DNA of 64,000 bases from Salipaludibacillus sp. CUR1 (GTDB lineage: Bacteria; Bacillota; Bacilli; Bacillales; Salisediminibacteriaceae). A program made the position numbers and the translations under genes. The stretch is from positions 62,001 to 126,000 of the forward strand of contig NZ_JAIWPE010000057.1 in NCBI RefSeq assembly GCF_021028955.1. Direction: 5' to 3'. This document shows, piece by piece, positions 25,997 to 40,645 of the stretch. Below the pieces are notes generated by a model, which saw only the letters and a program-made list of their open reading frames with translations, was not told the DNA's origin and did not search any database. The stretch's first letter is position 1. Each line of letters opens with the position of its first letter.

Positions 25997-26737
25997 TCAG
26001 CCTGTCCCTTCTGCCTCAGATTCACTCACGGGCTTCTGCGTCCCCTCGGTTGTCCCTGAAAAAAAGTCGTCAATCGCTTCAAGCAATTTATCCTTATCAT
26101 CGCCAAACCATATATAATGTTTAGCCTCAGGAAAGAAGTACAGTTTCTTTTCCTCTGACTGGATATGCTCATAAATATATTCAGCACTTTTTTGCGGGAC
26201 AAGACCATCACTTTCTCCCTGAATGACAAGTGTCGGGACGGTAATCTGATCTAAATGAGGACGCAGCTTTTTGACCATTTTTGCAAATTCAATCGTAGCA
26301 GCCATCGGCGTCCGTAAAATTTTCTCGCGGTAAAACTGGTAATAATCATCTTTATCAAGTTCGCCGCGTACTCCTTCAAGAAACCAGCCAGTCACATCCT
26401 GTACGATCTGTTTCGGATTAAGGTAATAGGCGGCGGCACTGAGGAGAACCAGCCTTTCCACCGGGTATTGGGAGGCGAGAAAACTGGCAATGACACCGCC
26501 CATAGAAAAACCGATGAGATAGACTTTTTCACATCGGTCCATTAGCTCCTCCAAAGCAACTTTAGCTTTAAAAACCCAATGTTTATAAGTAACTGACTTC
26601 ATACTTTCTTTAGTGCCGTCATGCCCTGGAAGTTCGGGGCAGTATACGAGCCAGTTTTTTTTCTTTAAGTGCTGTTCAATATCTGCAACTTCATCCGGCG
26701 TACCGGAAAAACCATGGATGATAAGGCATCCAATCAT
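25997..26737 (-). CDS. Alpha/beta hydrolase (second esterase-like gene)
   Basis: 246 residues from the ATG at 26737, placed by AGGAGTGAT just upstream. It has the hydrolase fold with IIHGFSGTPDEVADIEQHL, nucleophile motif IGFSMGG, acid in QGESDGLVPQKSA and histidine in PEAKHYIWF. It is related to the carboxylesterase that follows it, so the pair may be an old duplication. The C-terminal tail is acidic and serine-rich. Substrate unknown. Confidence 0.85.
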   Translation of the reverse strand: MIGCLIIHGFSGTPDEVADIEQHLKKKNWLVYCPELPGHDGTKESMKSVTYKHWVFKAKVALEELMDRCEKVYLIGFSMGGVIASFLASQYPVERLVLLSAAAYYLNPKQIVQDVTGWFLEGVRGELDKDDYYQFYREKILRTPMAATIEFAKMVKKLRPHLDQITVPTLVIQGESDGLVPQKSAEYIYEHIQSEEKKLYFFPEAKHYIWFGDDKDKLLEAIDDFFSGTTEGTQKPVSESEAEGTG

Positions 26738-26856
26738 AGCTATCACTCCTGAATGAGACACTTATTTATCATATGAAAAACAGCCTGGTGCTGTCACGTA
26801 CCTTGCTCAGCATATCTTCTTTATTCCCATTCAGGAAGGAAATTAACCAGCACGTA

Positions 26857-26888
26857 AAAAGCAGCAGACTGTCCCTGTCTGCTGCTTT
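26857..26888 (-). terminator. Terminator of secG
   Basis: AAAGCAGCAGACAGGGACAGTCTGCTGCTTTTT: 12-bp stem and T run on the minus strand. Confidence 0.9.
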
Positions 26889-26899
26889 CGTTAAGCTAT

Positions 26900-27130
26900 T
26901 TACATAAAAAATGCAACGGCCAATGTTAACAGGAAGAAAAGCGTTCCAAGAACCACAGTGGCTTTTTGAAGAACAGCGTCCAGCCCTCTGGCTTTCTGCT
27001 TTCCTACTAACTGCTCGGCACCACCGGAAATGGCGCCTGACAGGCCGGCACTTTTTCCGGACTGTAATAATACTACGGCAATTAATAAAAGTGATACAAT
27101 CACTAGCAAAACGGATGCAACAGCTTCCAC
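26900..27130 (-). CDS. secG: Preprotein translocase subunit SecG
   Basis: A 76-residue SecG: two transmembrane helices around the conserved loop LLQSGKSAGLSGAISGGAEQLVGK. It assists SecYE during SecA-driven export. It starts at a GTG behind GGAGGTG. Position between eno and the esterases is the usual Bacillus context. An overlapping 128-codon frame is a shadow. Confidence 0.95.
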   Translation of the reverse strand: MEAVASVLLVIVSLLLIAVVLLQSGKSAGLSGAISGGAEQLVGKQKARGLDAVLQKATVVLGTLFFLLTLAVAFFM

Positions 27131-27226
27131 GTCTACACCTCCAAATCGACATCAAAACCTTCTAAAAATATAACATGAAACAAGCTGCACTGCAACATCC
27201 TATCTGCTGCAAATGCTTTTCAAGAT

Positions 27227-27243
27227 AGGGGTCAGACCCCCCA
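27227..27243. repeat. GGGGTC-type palindrome, short copy
   Basis: GGGGTCAGACCCC core (27228-27240) in the secG-eno gap, just before the eno terminator. Confidence 0.6.
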
Positions 27244-27250
27244 CATTCTG

Positions 27251-27285
27251 GAAAAAACCCCGGTATCCAAAGAAACCGGGGTTTG
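27251..27285 (-). terminator. Terminator of the glycolytic operon (after eno)
   Basis: AAACCCCGGTTTCTTTGGATACCGGGGTTTTTT on the minus strand: 9-bp or longer stem and T6. Confidence 0.92.
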
Positions 27286-27295
27286 ACATCGTTTA

Positions 27296-28603
<1,308 letters not shown>

Positions 28604-28640
28604 TTAAAAATATAGTCGATTTTTCGCTTCTATCCTATTA

Positions 28641-30951
<2,311 letters not shown>

Positions 30952-32136
30952 TTATTTATCGTTTAATGCTACTACGCCTGGAAGGTCTTTCCCTTCAATA
31001 AATTCAAGTGAGGCGCCGCCGCCTGTAGAAATATGGTCCATCTTATCCGCAAAACCGAATTTTTCCACCGCTGCAGCAGAATCGCCGCCGCCGATCACTG
31101 TGTAAGTCTCACTTGCATCAGCAAGCGCTTCGGCAACTCCTTTAGTACCTTTAGCAAATTTCTCTAATTCAAAAACGCCCATTGGTCCGTTCCAGATAAC
31201 AAGTTTTGAATTTTGCACGACGTCACGGTAAGTTTCAAGAGTTTTTGGCCCGATATCCAAAGCCTGCCAGTCAGCAGGGATCTCAGTAATATCCACAACT
31301 TTAGTGTCTGCATCTTCACCGAACTTATCAGCAATCACACCATCAATAGGCATATAAAAATTAACGCCTTGCTTTTCGGCTTTTTCCATAAACTGCTTGG
31401 CAAGATCGATTTTATCTTCTTCAAGCAGGGATTCCCCGATTTCATGGCCTTGAGCTTTGATAAACGTGTAAGCAAGACCGCCGCCGATAATTAAATTATC
31501 GACTTTATCAAGAAGGTTATCGATGACACCGATTTTATCTTTTACTTTAGCTCCACCAATAATGGCTGTAAACGGGCGCTCCGGGTCAGCCATCGCTTTG
31601 CCGAGAACTTCAAGCTCTTTTTCCATCAGAAGGCCGGCCACTGCAGGTAAATGCTGAGCGATTCCTTCTGTTGAAGCATGAGCACGGTGAGCTGCACCGA
31701 ATGCATCATTTACATAAACATCTGCAAGTTCAGCCATGTGTTTGGCAAGTTCAGCGTCATTTTTTTCTTCTCCAGCTTCAAAACGTACATTTTCAAGAAG
31801 CAAGACGCCTCCATCATCAAGTTGTTTTATAGCTTTTTTAGGCTCTTCGCCGTATACTTCATCTGTTTTTAAAACAGACTGGTTCAGAAGATCGCTTAGA
31901 CGCTTTGCTACAGGGTCCAGGCGGAGTTCTTCAACTGCTTCTCCTTTAGGACGGCCTAGATGGCTGGCAAGAATCACTTTAGCGCCTTTTTCTATTAGAA
32001 GCTGGATTGTAGGCAAAGCAGCACGAATACGCGTATCGTCCGTTACTTCTCCATTGCTCATAGGCACGTTAAAGTCTACACGGCAAAATACACGTTTACC
32101 TTTCACATCTGTATCCCGGATGGATTTCTTATTCAT
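30952..32136 (-). CDS. pgk: Phosphoglycerate kinase
   Basis: 394 residues. Makes ATP from 1,3-bisphosphoglycerate. [39 protein letters not shown], the hinge [12 protein letters not shown] and the ATP-site [14 protein letters not shown] are intact. It is separated from gapA by about 160 bases that contain a leaky hairpin. Confidence 0.98.
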   Translation of the reverse strand: MNKKSIRDTDVKGKRVFCRVDFNVPMSNGEVTDDTRIRAALPTIQLLIEKGAKVILASHLGRPKGEAVEELRLDPVAKRLSDLLNQSVLKTDEVYGEEPKKAIKQLDDGGVLLLENVRFEAGEEKNDAELAKHMAELADVYVNDAFGAAHRAHASTEGIAQHLPAVAGLLMEKELEVLGKAMADPERPFTAIIGGAKVKDKIGVIDNLLDKVDNLIIGGGLAYTFIKAQGHEIGESLLEEDKIDLAKQFMEKAEKQGVNFYMPIDGVIADKFGEDADTKVVDITEIPADWQALDIGPKTLETYRDVVQNSKLVIWNGPMGVFELEKFAKGTKGVAEALADASETYTVIGGGDSAAAVEKFGFADKMDHISTGGGASLEFIEGKDLPGVVALNDK

Positions 32137-32236
32137 TGGTAATTGCCTCCTTTTTAAGGTCAGGGGTTAAGTACATGCAGAGAACAGCCCTCGAATTTAC
32201 CTGGTAAACCTTCCAGAGTGCTGTAGAAATAAAAAG

Positions 32237-32266
32237 GAGACAGGACACGGGCCCGCCTCCTAATTG
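32237..32266 (-). terminator. Hairpin between gapA and pgk (possible attenuator)
   Basis: GGAGGCGGG and CCTGTCTCC pair (two G.U) followed by TTTTTATTT. In B. subtilis the cggR-gapA transcript is partly ended before pgk; this hairpin may do the same. Confidence 0.5.
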
Positions 32267-32300
32267 TCAGATCGATCAGGATGGATCAAACGGCTGAGAC

Positions 32301-33350
<1,050 letters not shown>

Positions 33351-33414
33351 TCAAAAGGGAAAGTCCCTTTGAATAAACAATTCATCTATTGTCTATTATC
33401 TTTTAGCAAAAAAT

Positions 33415-34446
33415 TTAAACTTCATTTTCAGCGAGAATGGCTCTTGCGGCACCCTCATCTGTCACAAGCGTCTGGTTCGGCCTTCGTTTCATATAGGCTT
33501 CAATGGCCTCTGCTTTTGAGGTACCACCGGCTACGGCAATAATACACGGAATCTCTTCCAGATCTTCAAGCTGCAAACCGATCGTAAGTACCTTATGAAT
33601 AATCTCTCCAGATTGATTAAAATAATAACCAAATGCTTCAGCTACTGCTTTTTTGTCTTTAAGTTCCCCAAGTACACGAGATGAAGAATTTCTTCTGACA
33701 GCCATCGTCTCAGCTTCACCTATTCCATGAATAACCATGGTCGCCGACTTTATTAGCCGAAGGATATCCTGAACCGAAGGCTCACTGATTAGAGATTCAT
33801 AAGCTTCTTTACTGAGCTGGTCAGGTACATGGAGAAGCCTGTATGACCCCATCGCTTTTCTTGCCATTGTGGCGCAAATCGTATTCGCCTGGTTTTCCAC
33901 CTGCTCACCGAGTCCGCCGCGGGCAGGAACAAATAACGTTTCCTTCAAACCCGAATCTGGAACAAGCATTTCAGCTACAGCAGCTATTGATGTGCCGCCT
34001 GTGACCGCTATGACATTGTTTTCAGCAGCCATCCGCTGCTTTATAAGGGTGACGCATGTACGTCCCATTTCTTTCTGGACCCACGCATACTCATCACTGT
34101 CTCCCGGCACAATATGAACATCTTTAATACCAAGTCGCGTTTTTAATTCTTCTTCCATCGTGCGCGTTTGAAACACATCTTTCATAACTACTTCCAGCTG
34201 GCTAAGCAAATTATTCCCTTCATCCGTTAATGTCATTCCAGTTGGGGCAAATTCAATGAGCCCCTGTTCTTTGAGGAATGTGACTTCACTTCTCAGAACT
34301 CTTTCCGACATTTCCAGGTTACCAGCTAAAGTCCTGCGGCCGATCGGCTGCATTAAACGGATAAAGCGCAATATACGGTAGCGCTGACCGAGTACTTCAA
34401 CCAGATCGGGCAATAATTTTTTTTGCAAGTCTAAAAGCGTGTTCAT
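33415..34446 (-). CDS. cggR: Central glycolytic genes regulator CggR
   Basis: A 343-residue SorC-family repressor of the gapA operon. The N-terminal DNA-binding part (LLDLQKKLLPDLVEVLGQRYRILRFI..GRRTLAGNLEMSERVLRSEV) precedes the sugar-binding domain (VTGGTSIAAVAEML, ARGGLGEQVENQANTI, AVAGGTSKAEAIEAYM), which in B. subtilis binds fructose-1,6-bisphosphate. ATG 34446 is chosen for the AAAAGGAGA site. A longer frame reaching 34518 would run over the operator itself, which argues against it. Confidence 0.96.
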   Translation of the reverse strand: MNTLLDLQKKLLPDLVEVLGQRYRILRFIRLMQPIGRRTLAGNLEMSERVLRSEVTFLKEQGLIEFAPTGMTLTDEGNNLLSQLEVVMKDVFQTRTMEEELKTRLGIKDVHIVPGDSDEYAWVQKEMGRTCVTLIKQRMAAENNVIAVTGGTSIAAVAEMLVPDSGLKETLFVPARGGLGEQVENQANTICATMARKAMGSYRLLHVPDQLSKEAYESLISEPSVQDILRLIKSATMVIHGIGEAETMAVRRNSSSRVLGELKDKKAVAEAFGYYFNQSGEIIHKVLTIGLQLEDLEEIPCIIAVAGGTSKAEAIEAYMKRRPNQTLVTDEGAARAILAENEV

Positions 34447-34478
34447 CGGCATTCTCCTTTTGCCGTGGATATGTAAGG

Positions 34479-34514
34479 GACTTTTTGCGTCCCTTGTAGA
34501 CATATTATGTCCCA
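34479..34514 (-). promoter_or_regulatory. CggR operator
   Basis: On the minus strand GGGAC-N6-TGTC-N4-(A)GGGAC-N6-AGTC closely matches the tandem operator known for B. subtilis CggR. It lies between the promoter and cggR, so repression is by roadblock. Confidence 0.88.
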
Positions 34515-34584
34515 CCATGGCCGAAAAAAAAGATCATTCCTTTTAAATGCATTTGAAAAGCAAGCTCTTAACACTTGCAAATCA

Positions 34585-34613
34585 ATTGTAACAAGGAAGG
34601 ATCTTTAAATCAA
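34585..34613 (-). promoter_or_regulatory. SigA-type promoter of the cggR-gapA operon
   Basis: TTGATT (34608-34613), a 17-base spacer and TACAAT (34585-34590), about 70 bases before the CggR operator. Confidence 0.75.
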
Positions 34614-34656
34614 TTCAATTCTTGTGAACAAATTGTTGAGATTTTGTTGGGCGCTT

Positions 34657-34905
34657 TCATTTAAGGTTGAGATTTTTTACCAGCTCTTCTTCCGAAATAA
34701 TTCCTTCATCAATGACCCGGCCTCCACCGTCTTCAATAACAGGGATTCGGATCTGGTACTTTTCAAGCCACTCATCCTTTGTATAAATGTCTCTCATTTC
34801 TATCTCTAATTCTGCACAGTCTTCCAGATTTTTTAGCTTTTCCAGGCCTTTATCGCAAAGCGGACACTTTTCTTTTGTATAAAAGAATACTTTCATATCA
34901 CTCAC
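34657..34905 (-). CDS. Glutaredoxin-family protein
   Basis: 82 residues: beta-strand MKVFFYTKEKCPLCDKGLEKL with a CPLC redox motif, then YQIRIPVIEDGG with the cis-proline. It is a DUF836/glutaredoxin-like thiol protein. The start may be GTG 34905 or ATG 34896; GAGGAG precedes both. It follows sigL by 9 bases and probably shares its transcript. Partner unknown. Confidence 0.83.
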   Translation of the reverse strand: MSDMKVFFYTKEKCPLCDKGLEKLKNLEDCAELEIEMRDIYTKDEWLEKYQIRIPVIEDGGGRVIDEGIISEEELVKNLNLK

Positions 34906-34914
34906 ATACTCTCC

Positions 34915-36261
34915 TCATTTATGCCTTTTTCGTTGTGAAGATGAAGGGATATGCATTTCTTCCCTGTATTTTGCTACAGTTCTTCTCGACACACGGATCT
35001 TGTGCTCGGATTTTAATAAATCAGCAAGCTTCTGGTCTGAGAACGGTTTGTGCTTGTTCTCTTCATCTATTAGCCTTTTCATGTAAATTTTAACCCGCTC
35101 GGAAGAACTCGACTCAGCCGAATCCCTTCCCACAGCAGAGGTGAAAAAGTACTTCAGCTCATAAAGCCCTCTTGGTGTCTGAACGTATTTTTTCATAGTT
35201 GCCCGTGACACGGTTGATTCATGGACATCCGTCTCTTCCGAGATTGTTTTCAGAGTAAGCGGCTTCAAATGTGATGGTCCGTGGAGAAAGAAATCGTATT
35301 GATGGCGGACAATAGCTTCTGTCACCTTTAAGATTGTCTGCTGCCTTTGTTCAATGCTTCGCAGGATCCATTGGAACTGGTCAAATTTCTGTTTCATGTA
35401 TTTACGGATATCGGTTTCATTATCTTTAAGCATTTTTTCATAATGTTTATTCATAAACATTTTAGGCATATGCTGTTCGTTAAGCCTGACCACGAAGTCA
35501 TTTTTAATTTTCATGACAGTCACGTCCGGCACAACATACCGTGCTGGTTCAGCGTGGAAGACCGCTCCGGGTCTCGGATTTAATGTCTGAATAAAATCTG
35601 CCACATACTGAACATCATCAATGGTCACATTCTCAGCTTTAGCTATCTCTTTAAACTTATTTTTAGCCAGAATATCCAGGTGATTAATAATGACAGCTTC
35701 TGTTAAAGGATCTTTCGTTTCCAGCTGTCTTAGCTGAATCAGAAGACACTCTTTCAAATTGCGGGCCCCTACTCCGAAAGGTTCCAGACTCTGAAGTACT
35801 TCCATTCCCTTCTTCACGGCTTCCTCTTCTTCAGACATTTCTTCTGCCAGTTCTTCACACGTTTGTTTTAAATAGCCGTTTTCATCTACGCTTAAAGCAA
35901 GGTAGGTGACAATTCTCCTGGTCTCCGGCTGAAGATGAAGGAGCCGGATCTGGTTTAATAAATAATCCTGAAGCCCTTCTTCTTGCTCACTGATATACTC
36001 CAGCGGGGAGTAATCCTCTTCCCCGTCGTATTTAGATTTATAGTCATAAACAGGTGTAAATTCATTCATTTTTTGCCGTTCAACTTCTTCTGTTACATTG
36101 TGGTCTTTAAGTTCAATCAGCGGATTCTCCAGTTGCTGGTCATGAAGATAATCATTCAGTTCCAGAGCAGAATATTGCAGTATGGTAATGGCCTGCCGCA
36201 ATTCATTCGTCATCACCATTTTCATCGACTGTTGCTGATACAATCCAAAATCCATATTCAT
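34915..36261 (-). CDS. sigL: RNA polymerase sigma-54 factor
   Basis: 448 residues. N-terminal Q-rich activator-contact region (DFGLYQQQSMKMVMTNELRQAITILQYSALEL), core-binding middle, and C-terminal RPN box VSRRTVAKYREEMHIPSS, which reads the -24 element. SigL/RpoN directs genes that need an AAA+ activator, such as those for amino-acid and acetoin use in bacilli. ATG 36261 is chosen because AAGGAGG is 9 bases upstream. Confidence 0.95.
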   Translation of the reverse strand: MNMDFGLYQQQSMKMVMTNELRQAITILQYSALELNDYLHDQQLENPLIELKDHNVTEEVERQKMNEFTPVYDYKSKYDGEEDYSPLEYISEQEEGLQDYLLNQIRLLHLQPETRRIVTYLALSVDENGYLKQTCEELAEEMSEEEEAVKKGMEVLQSLEPFGVGARNLKECLLIQLRQLETKDPLTEAVIINHLDILAKNKFKEIAKAENVTIDDVQYVADFIQTLNPRPGAVFHAEPARYVVPDVTVMKIKNDFVVRLNEQHMPKMFMNKHYEKMLKDNETDIRKYMKQKFDQFQWILRSIEQRQQTILKVTEAIVRHQYDFFLHGPSHLKPLTLKTISEETDVHESTVSRATMKKYVQTPRGLYELKYFFTSAVGRDSAESSSSERVKIYMKRLIDEENKHKPFSDQKLADLLKSEHKIRVSRRTVAKYREEMHIPSSSQRKRHK

Positions 36262-36489
36262 TCTGAACAGCCTCCTTGGTTTCATTATATATGAAAGCGC
36301 CATCCCTGTGTCTGACAAATCACTCCATGGTTAACCTTAATAATCATATCATATTTCACAACCCTTCACTTTACGTTCTGCTTCATTATATTCATGTGTT
36401 TGTTGTTTTAAAAAAAGGGAAAACGGTTAAGATGAAAGTGGAACATTTATAACGATGAACAGAAAAATTTCAGTTTCAGGGAAGTATTA

Positions 36490-36531
36490 TTTGACCTTCA
36501 TTGACCTTTAAGGTTATGATGGGATTATACT
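36490..36531 (+). promoter_or_regulatory. clpP promoter with CtsR operator
   Basis: TTTGACC-TTCA-TTGACCTT (36490-36508) is the reverse complement of the CtsR heptad repeat (A/G)GGTCAAA-N3-(A/G)GGTCAAA. It overlaps -35 TTGACC (36491-36496), with TATGAT (36515-36520) 18 bases on. Heat or protein stress would lift CtsR repression. Confidence 0.87.
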
Positions 36532-36585
36532 TAGAAAAAAATTGGCTAATTGCCTAATGAATCCATTTAAAGGAGGAACATATTC

Positions 36586-37185
36586 ATGAATTTAGTCCCT
36601 ACGGTTATTGAACAAACAAATCGCGGTGAGCGGGCATATGATATTTATTCCCGTTTGTTAAAGGATCGTATTGTTATGCTCGGTTCAGGTATAGACGACA
36701 ACGTATCCAACTCTATTGTCGCCCAGCTTCTGTTCCTTGCAGCTGACGATCCGGAGAAAGACATTTCACTGTATATTAACAGCCCGGGCGGATCGATCAC
36801 TTCCGGTATGGCAATTTATGATACAATGCAGTTTATTAAACCAAAAGTGCAGACCATCTGCATCGGTATGGCCGCTTCTATGGGTGCATTCCTGTTAGCT
36901 GCCGGTGAACCTGGAAAGCGTTTTGCCCTTCCAAACAGTGAAGTGATGATTCATCAGCCGTTAGGCGGCACGCAGGGTCAGGCATCAGACATTGAAATTC
37001 ACGCTAAACGAATTGTAGAAATGAAAGAAAAGCTTAATCAAATCCTGTCAGAGCGCACTGGCCAGCCTATTGAAACAATCCGTAAAGATACAGACCGTGA
37101 TAACTTTATGAGTGCTATGGATGCGAAGAATTACGGATTAATTGATGATGTTATGGATAAAGGCGGCGACGTAGGCGCCAAATAA
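36586..37185 (+). CDS. clpP: ATP-dependent Clp protease proteolytic subunit
   Basis: 199 residues, canonical ClpP. The catalytic triad is Ser98 ([11 protein letters not shown]), His123 (MIHQPLGG) and an Asp in DTDRDNFM near 172; it forms the 14-mer chamber fed by ClpX, ClpC or ClpE. It is monocistronic, with AAAGGAGG before the ATG and a terminator after the stop. Confidence 0.98.
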   Translation: MNLVPTVIEQTNRGERAYDIYSRLLKDRIVMLGSGIDDNVSNSIVAQLLFLAADDPEKDISLYINSPGGSITSGMAIYDTMQFIKPKVQTICIGMAASMGAFLLAAGEPGKRFALPNSEVMIHQPLGGTQGQASDIEIHAKRIVEMKEKLNQILSERTGQPIETIRKDTDRDNFMSAMDAKNYGLIDDVMDKGGDVGAK

Positions 37186-37192
37186 TATTTTT

Positions 37193-37224
37193 AAAGAGCG
37201 GGCCGTTCAGGCGCCGCTCTTTTA
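37193..37224 (+). terminator. Terminator of clpP
   Basis: AAAGAGCGG...CCGCTCTTTT stem-loop followed by TTAT. Confidence 0.87.
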
Positions 37225-37339
37225 TATTCTAAGCCGAGCGGCGGTAAAAAAGTAATTTAAATATTTATCTTCCGATAGTATGTGTGGACTTCCGTTTATT
37301 TAGTTGAAAAAGATGGAGTCTTCCAAAAAATTAGTAATT

Positions 37340-37377
37340 CCAGACCGCCAGGCGGACGCTTACCCAGGGGCTTGTCG
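37340..37377 (-). repeat. Partial copy of the dispersed intergenic repeat
   Basis: Read on the minus strand it gives GACAAGCCCCTGGGTAAGCG then TCCGCCTGGCGGTCTGG, nearly the same as the right end of the element at 52222-52257. It lies between clpP and crh and is opposite in orientation. Confidence 0.7.
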
Positions 37378-37391
37378 TTTATTTAATAAAC

Positions 37392-37422
37392 AAAAGCACC
37401 TCCAAATGAATATTTGGGGTGC
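37392..37422 (-). terminator. Terminator after crh
   Basis: GCACCCCAAAT-ATTC-ATTTGGAGGTGC with one bulge, followed by TTTTG on the minus strand. Confidence 0.85.
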
Positions 37423-37440
37423 GTTAGTTCAGCCTTTTTA

Positions 37441-37698
37441 TTATTCTTCCTGTCCTACAAAATCAACTAAAGCTTCCATGGCCGCCTGCTCATCAGGTCC
37501 GTCCACTTTTAAATGTATGTCTTTATTAGCCCCAACAGCCAGACTCATTATCCCCATAATACTTTTAGCATTAACATTTTTCCCGTCTTTTTCAATAAAT
37601 ATTTCAGACGAGAAACGGTTTGCTTCCTGGACAAATAATGCTGCGGGCCTTGCCTGAAGTCCTGTTTTCCGTTTTACAGTTATCGTTTTTTCGATCAT
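37441..37698 (-). CDS. crh: HPr-like catabolite-repression protein Crh
   Basis: 85 residues of HPr fold. It is Crh rather than HPr because residue 15 is Gln in TGLQARPA (HPr has the phosphorylatable His), while Ser46 (NAKSIMGIMSL) is present for HPr kinase. P-Ser-Crh is a CcpA co-repressor. It is the last gene of the NUDIX-rapZ-yvcK-whiA-crh operon. Confidence 0.96.
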   Translation of the reverse strand: MIEKTITVKRKTGLQARPAALFVQEANRFSSEIFIEKDGKNVNAKSIMGIMSLAVGANKDIHLKVDGPDEQAAMEALVDFVGQEE

Positions 37699-37781
37699 TG
37701 TGTATCCTCCTTATTTTCCGCATAAATAATTAACGTCAATCATTCAAACGCTTTCATGCCTGTTTTTATGAAAAGCAGGGG

Positions 37782-38723
37782 TTAAACTTTCTCCCCTGCA
37801 CGCAGCTTATTTGCAAACTCTTCTATTTTCCGCAAGCGGTGATTGACACCTGATTTACTCACTTTTCCGCTTTCAACCATTTCCCCCAGTTCTTTCAAGG
37901 TAACGTCCTGGTGTTCAATCCGCAGTTCGGCAATCTCCTGAAGTTTGTCCGGCAGAGCATCGAGTCCTACTTCGTTTTTTATAAAACGAATATTCTCCAC
38001 CTGCCGCATAGCGGCTCCTACTGTTTTATTCAAGTTAGCTGTTTCACAATTGACTAGACGATTGACTGAATTCCGCATATCTTTCATAATGCGGACATCT
38101 TCGAACCTTAATAAAGCCTGGTGGGCTCCGATCACATTAAGAAACTCACTGATTTTCTCTCCCTCTTTTAAATATAAAATAAACCCTTTTTTTCTTTCAA
38201 TCATTTTGGCGCTAAGGTGAAAATGATTCATCAAGTCGCATAACGACCGGTTATGGTCTTCATATAAAGAAAAAATTTCAAGGTGGTAAGAAGAAGTTTC
38301 AGGGTGATTAACGGATCCTCCCGCTAAGAATGCGCCGCGTAAATAAGCGCGCTTGCAGCAATCTTTATTTATCAATTTCTCTGAAATCTGCCTTGTAAAC
38401 GCAAATGATTCATCAACGATATGAAGGGACTCAAGAATTTTTCTAGCCTCTTTTGAAATCCTCACCACATATACGTTATTTTTTTTCAGTCTCATTTTTT
38501 TTCTGACGAGCAGTTCAACATGAACATCGTAGTTGGATTTTAACAAAGTATAAATCCTTCTTGCAATAGCAGCATTTTCAGTCTGAATATCGAGAGTAAT
38601 CTGCATGTTGCGGATTGAAATCGCACCATTCATTCGTATTAATGCCGCCAGTTCAGCTTTTGAACAGCACCCGTCTGCTTCCATATGGGTTAATTCTTTT
38701 TTTGTCATAGAAGCAAAAGACAT
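37782..38723 (-). CDS. whiA: WhiA-family regulator
   Basis: A 313-residue WhiA: two LAGLIDADG-like repeats ([33 protein letters not shown]-type segments) followed by a C-terminal HTH ([35 protein letters not shown]). In Bacillus it binds DNA and influences division and chromosome segregation. ATG 38723 starts [11 protein letters not shown] after GGAGGTGAG; the longer GTG start at 38732 lies within that ribosome site. Confidence 0.96.
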   Translation of the reverse strand: MSFASMTKKELTHMEADGCCSKAELAALIRMNGAISIRNMQITLDIQTENAAIARRIYTLLKSNYDVHVELLVRKKMRLKKNNVYVVRISKEARKILESLHIVDESFAFTRQISEKLINKDCCKRAYLRGAFLAGGSVNHPETSSYHLEIFSLYEDHNRSLCDLMNHFHLSAKMIERKKGFILYLKEGEKISEFLNVIGAHQALLRFEDVRIMKDMRNSVNRLVNCETANLNKTVGAAMRQVENIRFIKNEVGLDALPDKLQEIAELRIEHQDVTLKELGEMVESGKVSKSGVNHRLRKIEEFANKLRAGEKV

Positions 38724-38790
38724 CGGTCTCACCTCCAGCCTCTTATCTTAATTGCAGGATGGGCTTACGGTTTGATTTATTATATCAGGA

Positions 38791-39735
38791 CTATAACAAA
38801 GATACTAATCTTTGCGACACTTTTAAAGCATCGTGCCGGAGAAGGATGTTATCAAAGTATAATAAATGATCACCAATCAGCAGGACATCCATCTCTTTTA
38901 ATGTATTCTCATCCACAGGGACGCCCATCGCTCCTTCTTCCTTATACCGCTGCGCGTACGAAAAAGGAATAGGCTCTGTATTAAATAACACCGCATCGAC
39001 TATTTTCTCTCCCATATGGTCATCTATAGCCGATACATGATCGGACACAGTAAAACCGTCTGTTTCACCAGGCTGTGTCATCACATTGCAAATATAAACT
39101 TTCGTAGCCCTCGACTGCCTTAAAGCTTCTTTCATACCCGGAACTAAGAGGTTAGGAATAACGCTCGTATATAAACTGCCGGGGCCAAGGACGATCAAGT
39201 CAGCTTCTTCTATAGCGTGAACGGCTTCTGCCATTGGTTTCGGATTCTCCGGCTCTATGAACACACGCTTAATTGTTTTATGGGCGTCCGGAATGTTCGA
39301 CTCCCCTGCGGTGAAACTGCCGTCAGTGTACTCGGCATGCAGCGTAATATGCTCGTTGGATGCAGGAAGGACTTTACCTTTTACATTGAGTACCCTGCTG
39401 ATCTCCTGAACTCCCTGTGCAAAGTCCCCTGTAATAGAAGACATGCCTGCCAGAAGAAGATTTCCGAGCGAATGGCCTGACAACCCATTGCCGTTTTGAA
39501 AACGATGCTGAAACAGCTCTTCAACTAAAGGCTCAACTTCTGATAAAGCGATTAATACATTTCTGATATCTCCAGGCGGCGGGATATTCAGCTCTTTCCT
39601 TAACCTGCCCGAGCTTCCTCCATCATCTGCGACTGTAACAATCGCAGAAATATCAACCGGAAAAGTTTTCAGTCCTCGTAAAAGGACGGATAAGCCAGTT
39701 CCGCCACCTAAGACAACTATTTTTGCCTTTTTCAA
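38791..39735 (-). CDS. yvcK: Gluconeogenesis factor YvcK
   Basis: A 314-residue CofD-like UDP-sugar-binding protein: [46 protein letters not shown] and [18 protein letters not shown]. In B. subtilis it is needed for growth on gluconeogenic carbon and for cell-wall homeostasis. It overlaps rapZ by 4 bases. Confidence 0.96.
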   Translation of the reverse strand: MKKAKIVVLGGGTGLSVLLRGLKTFPVDISAIVTVADDGGSSGRLRKELNIPPPGDIRNVLIALSEVEPLVEELFQHRFQNGNGLSGHSLGNLLLAGMSSITGDFAQGVQEISRVLNVKGKVLPASNEHITLHAEYTDGSFTAGESNIPDAHKTIKRVFIEPENPKPMAEAVHAIEEADLIVLGPGSLYTSVIPNLLVPGMKEALRQSRATKVYICNVMTQPGETDGFTVSDHVSAIDDHMGEKIVDAVLFNTEPIPFSYAQRYKEEGAMGVPVDENTLKEMDVLLIGDHLLYFDNILLRHDALKVSQRLVSLL

Positions 39736-40625
39736 TTTTCTTTTCTTCCTTTTTCAACATCTCTGTGGGTCACATAAGTGAAATAATCCAGTTGTTCCAG
39801 CCTTTTTTTAAAATATTCAGCTAATGTAACCGAGCGGTGTTTCCCGCCTGTACAGCCGATAGCAAGAATCAACTGGCTTTTCCCTTCGCGTTTATAATGA
39901 GGAAGCATATATTGAAGCAAGTCATCCAGTTTGTCTATAAACTGCTGTGTTTCTTTCCATTTTAATACATAATCAGAAACTTCTTTATCAAGCCCGGTCT
40001 GCGGCCGCATATGATCGATGTAATGGGGATTTGGCAGGAACCTCACGTCAAACACAAGGTCTGCATCTATAGGAATGCCGTGTTTGTATCCGAATGACAG
40101 CACATGAACACTAAATGATTCTCTTGATTCTGAAGAGAACCGGTTTAAAATACGCTCTCTCAGTTCGAGGGGTTTTAAATCGGTTGTATCAATAATCATC
40201 TGCGCTTGTCCTCTCAGGTCATCCAGCATTTCCCGTTCCGCTGTAATCCCTTCAAGAGGCCCTCCCCCGTCTGCCAGCGGGTGGGACCTCCTTGTTTCTT
40301 TATAGCGTCTCACAAGCACCGTATCTTTAGCATCTAAAAATACAATTTGCGGAGTGACTTTTGATTCTGAAGATATAGCATTTATAGACTCAAATAAATG
40401 ATCAAAGAATTCCCGACCTCTCAAATCAATGACTAAAGCCACTTTTTTCATTCTGCCCCCTGAACCTTCTACTAAATCAATAAATTTAGGAATAAGTGCG
40501 GGAGGTAAATTATCGACACAGAAATATCCCATATCTTCAAAGCTTTGTACTGCAACCGTCTTACCGGCTCCGGACATACCGGTGATTATAACTAATTCAA
40601 TATTTTCCGAGGCTTTCTCTGTCAC
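39732..40625 (-). CDS. rapZ: RNase adapter / nucleotide-binding protein RapZ (YvcJ)
   Basis: 297 residues. N-terminal P-loop [22 protein letters not shown], Walker B-like VALVIDLRG and C-terminal [43 protein letters not shown]. subtilis YvcJ hydrolyses nucleotides; the E. coli homologue RapZ controls GlmZ decay. Operon member. Confidence 0.96.
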   Translation of the reverse strand: MTEKASENIELVIITGMSGAGKTVAVQSFEDMGYFCVDNLPPALIPKFIDLVEGSGGRMKKVALVIDLRGREFFDHLFESINAISSESKVTPQIVFLDAKDTVLVRRYKETRRSHPLADGGGPLEGITAEREMLDDLRGQAQMIIDTTDLKPLELRERILNRFSSESRESFSVHVLSFGYKHGIPIDADLVFDVRFLPNPHYIDHMRPQTGLDKEVSDYVLKWKETQQFIDKLDDLLQYMLPHYKREGKSQLILAIGCTGGKHRSVTLAEYFKKRLEQLDYFTYVTHRDVEKGRKEN

Positions 40626-40645
40626 AGGAAACTCCCCCTTTCATA

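Noticed and set aside
26769-27155. 128-codon minus-strand frame over secG
   Set aside because: Overlaps secG in another frame and crosses its terminator; Cys/Arg-rich shadow.
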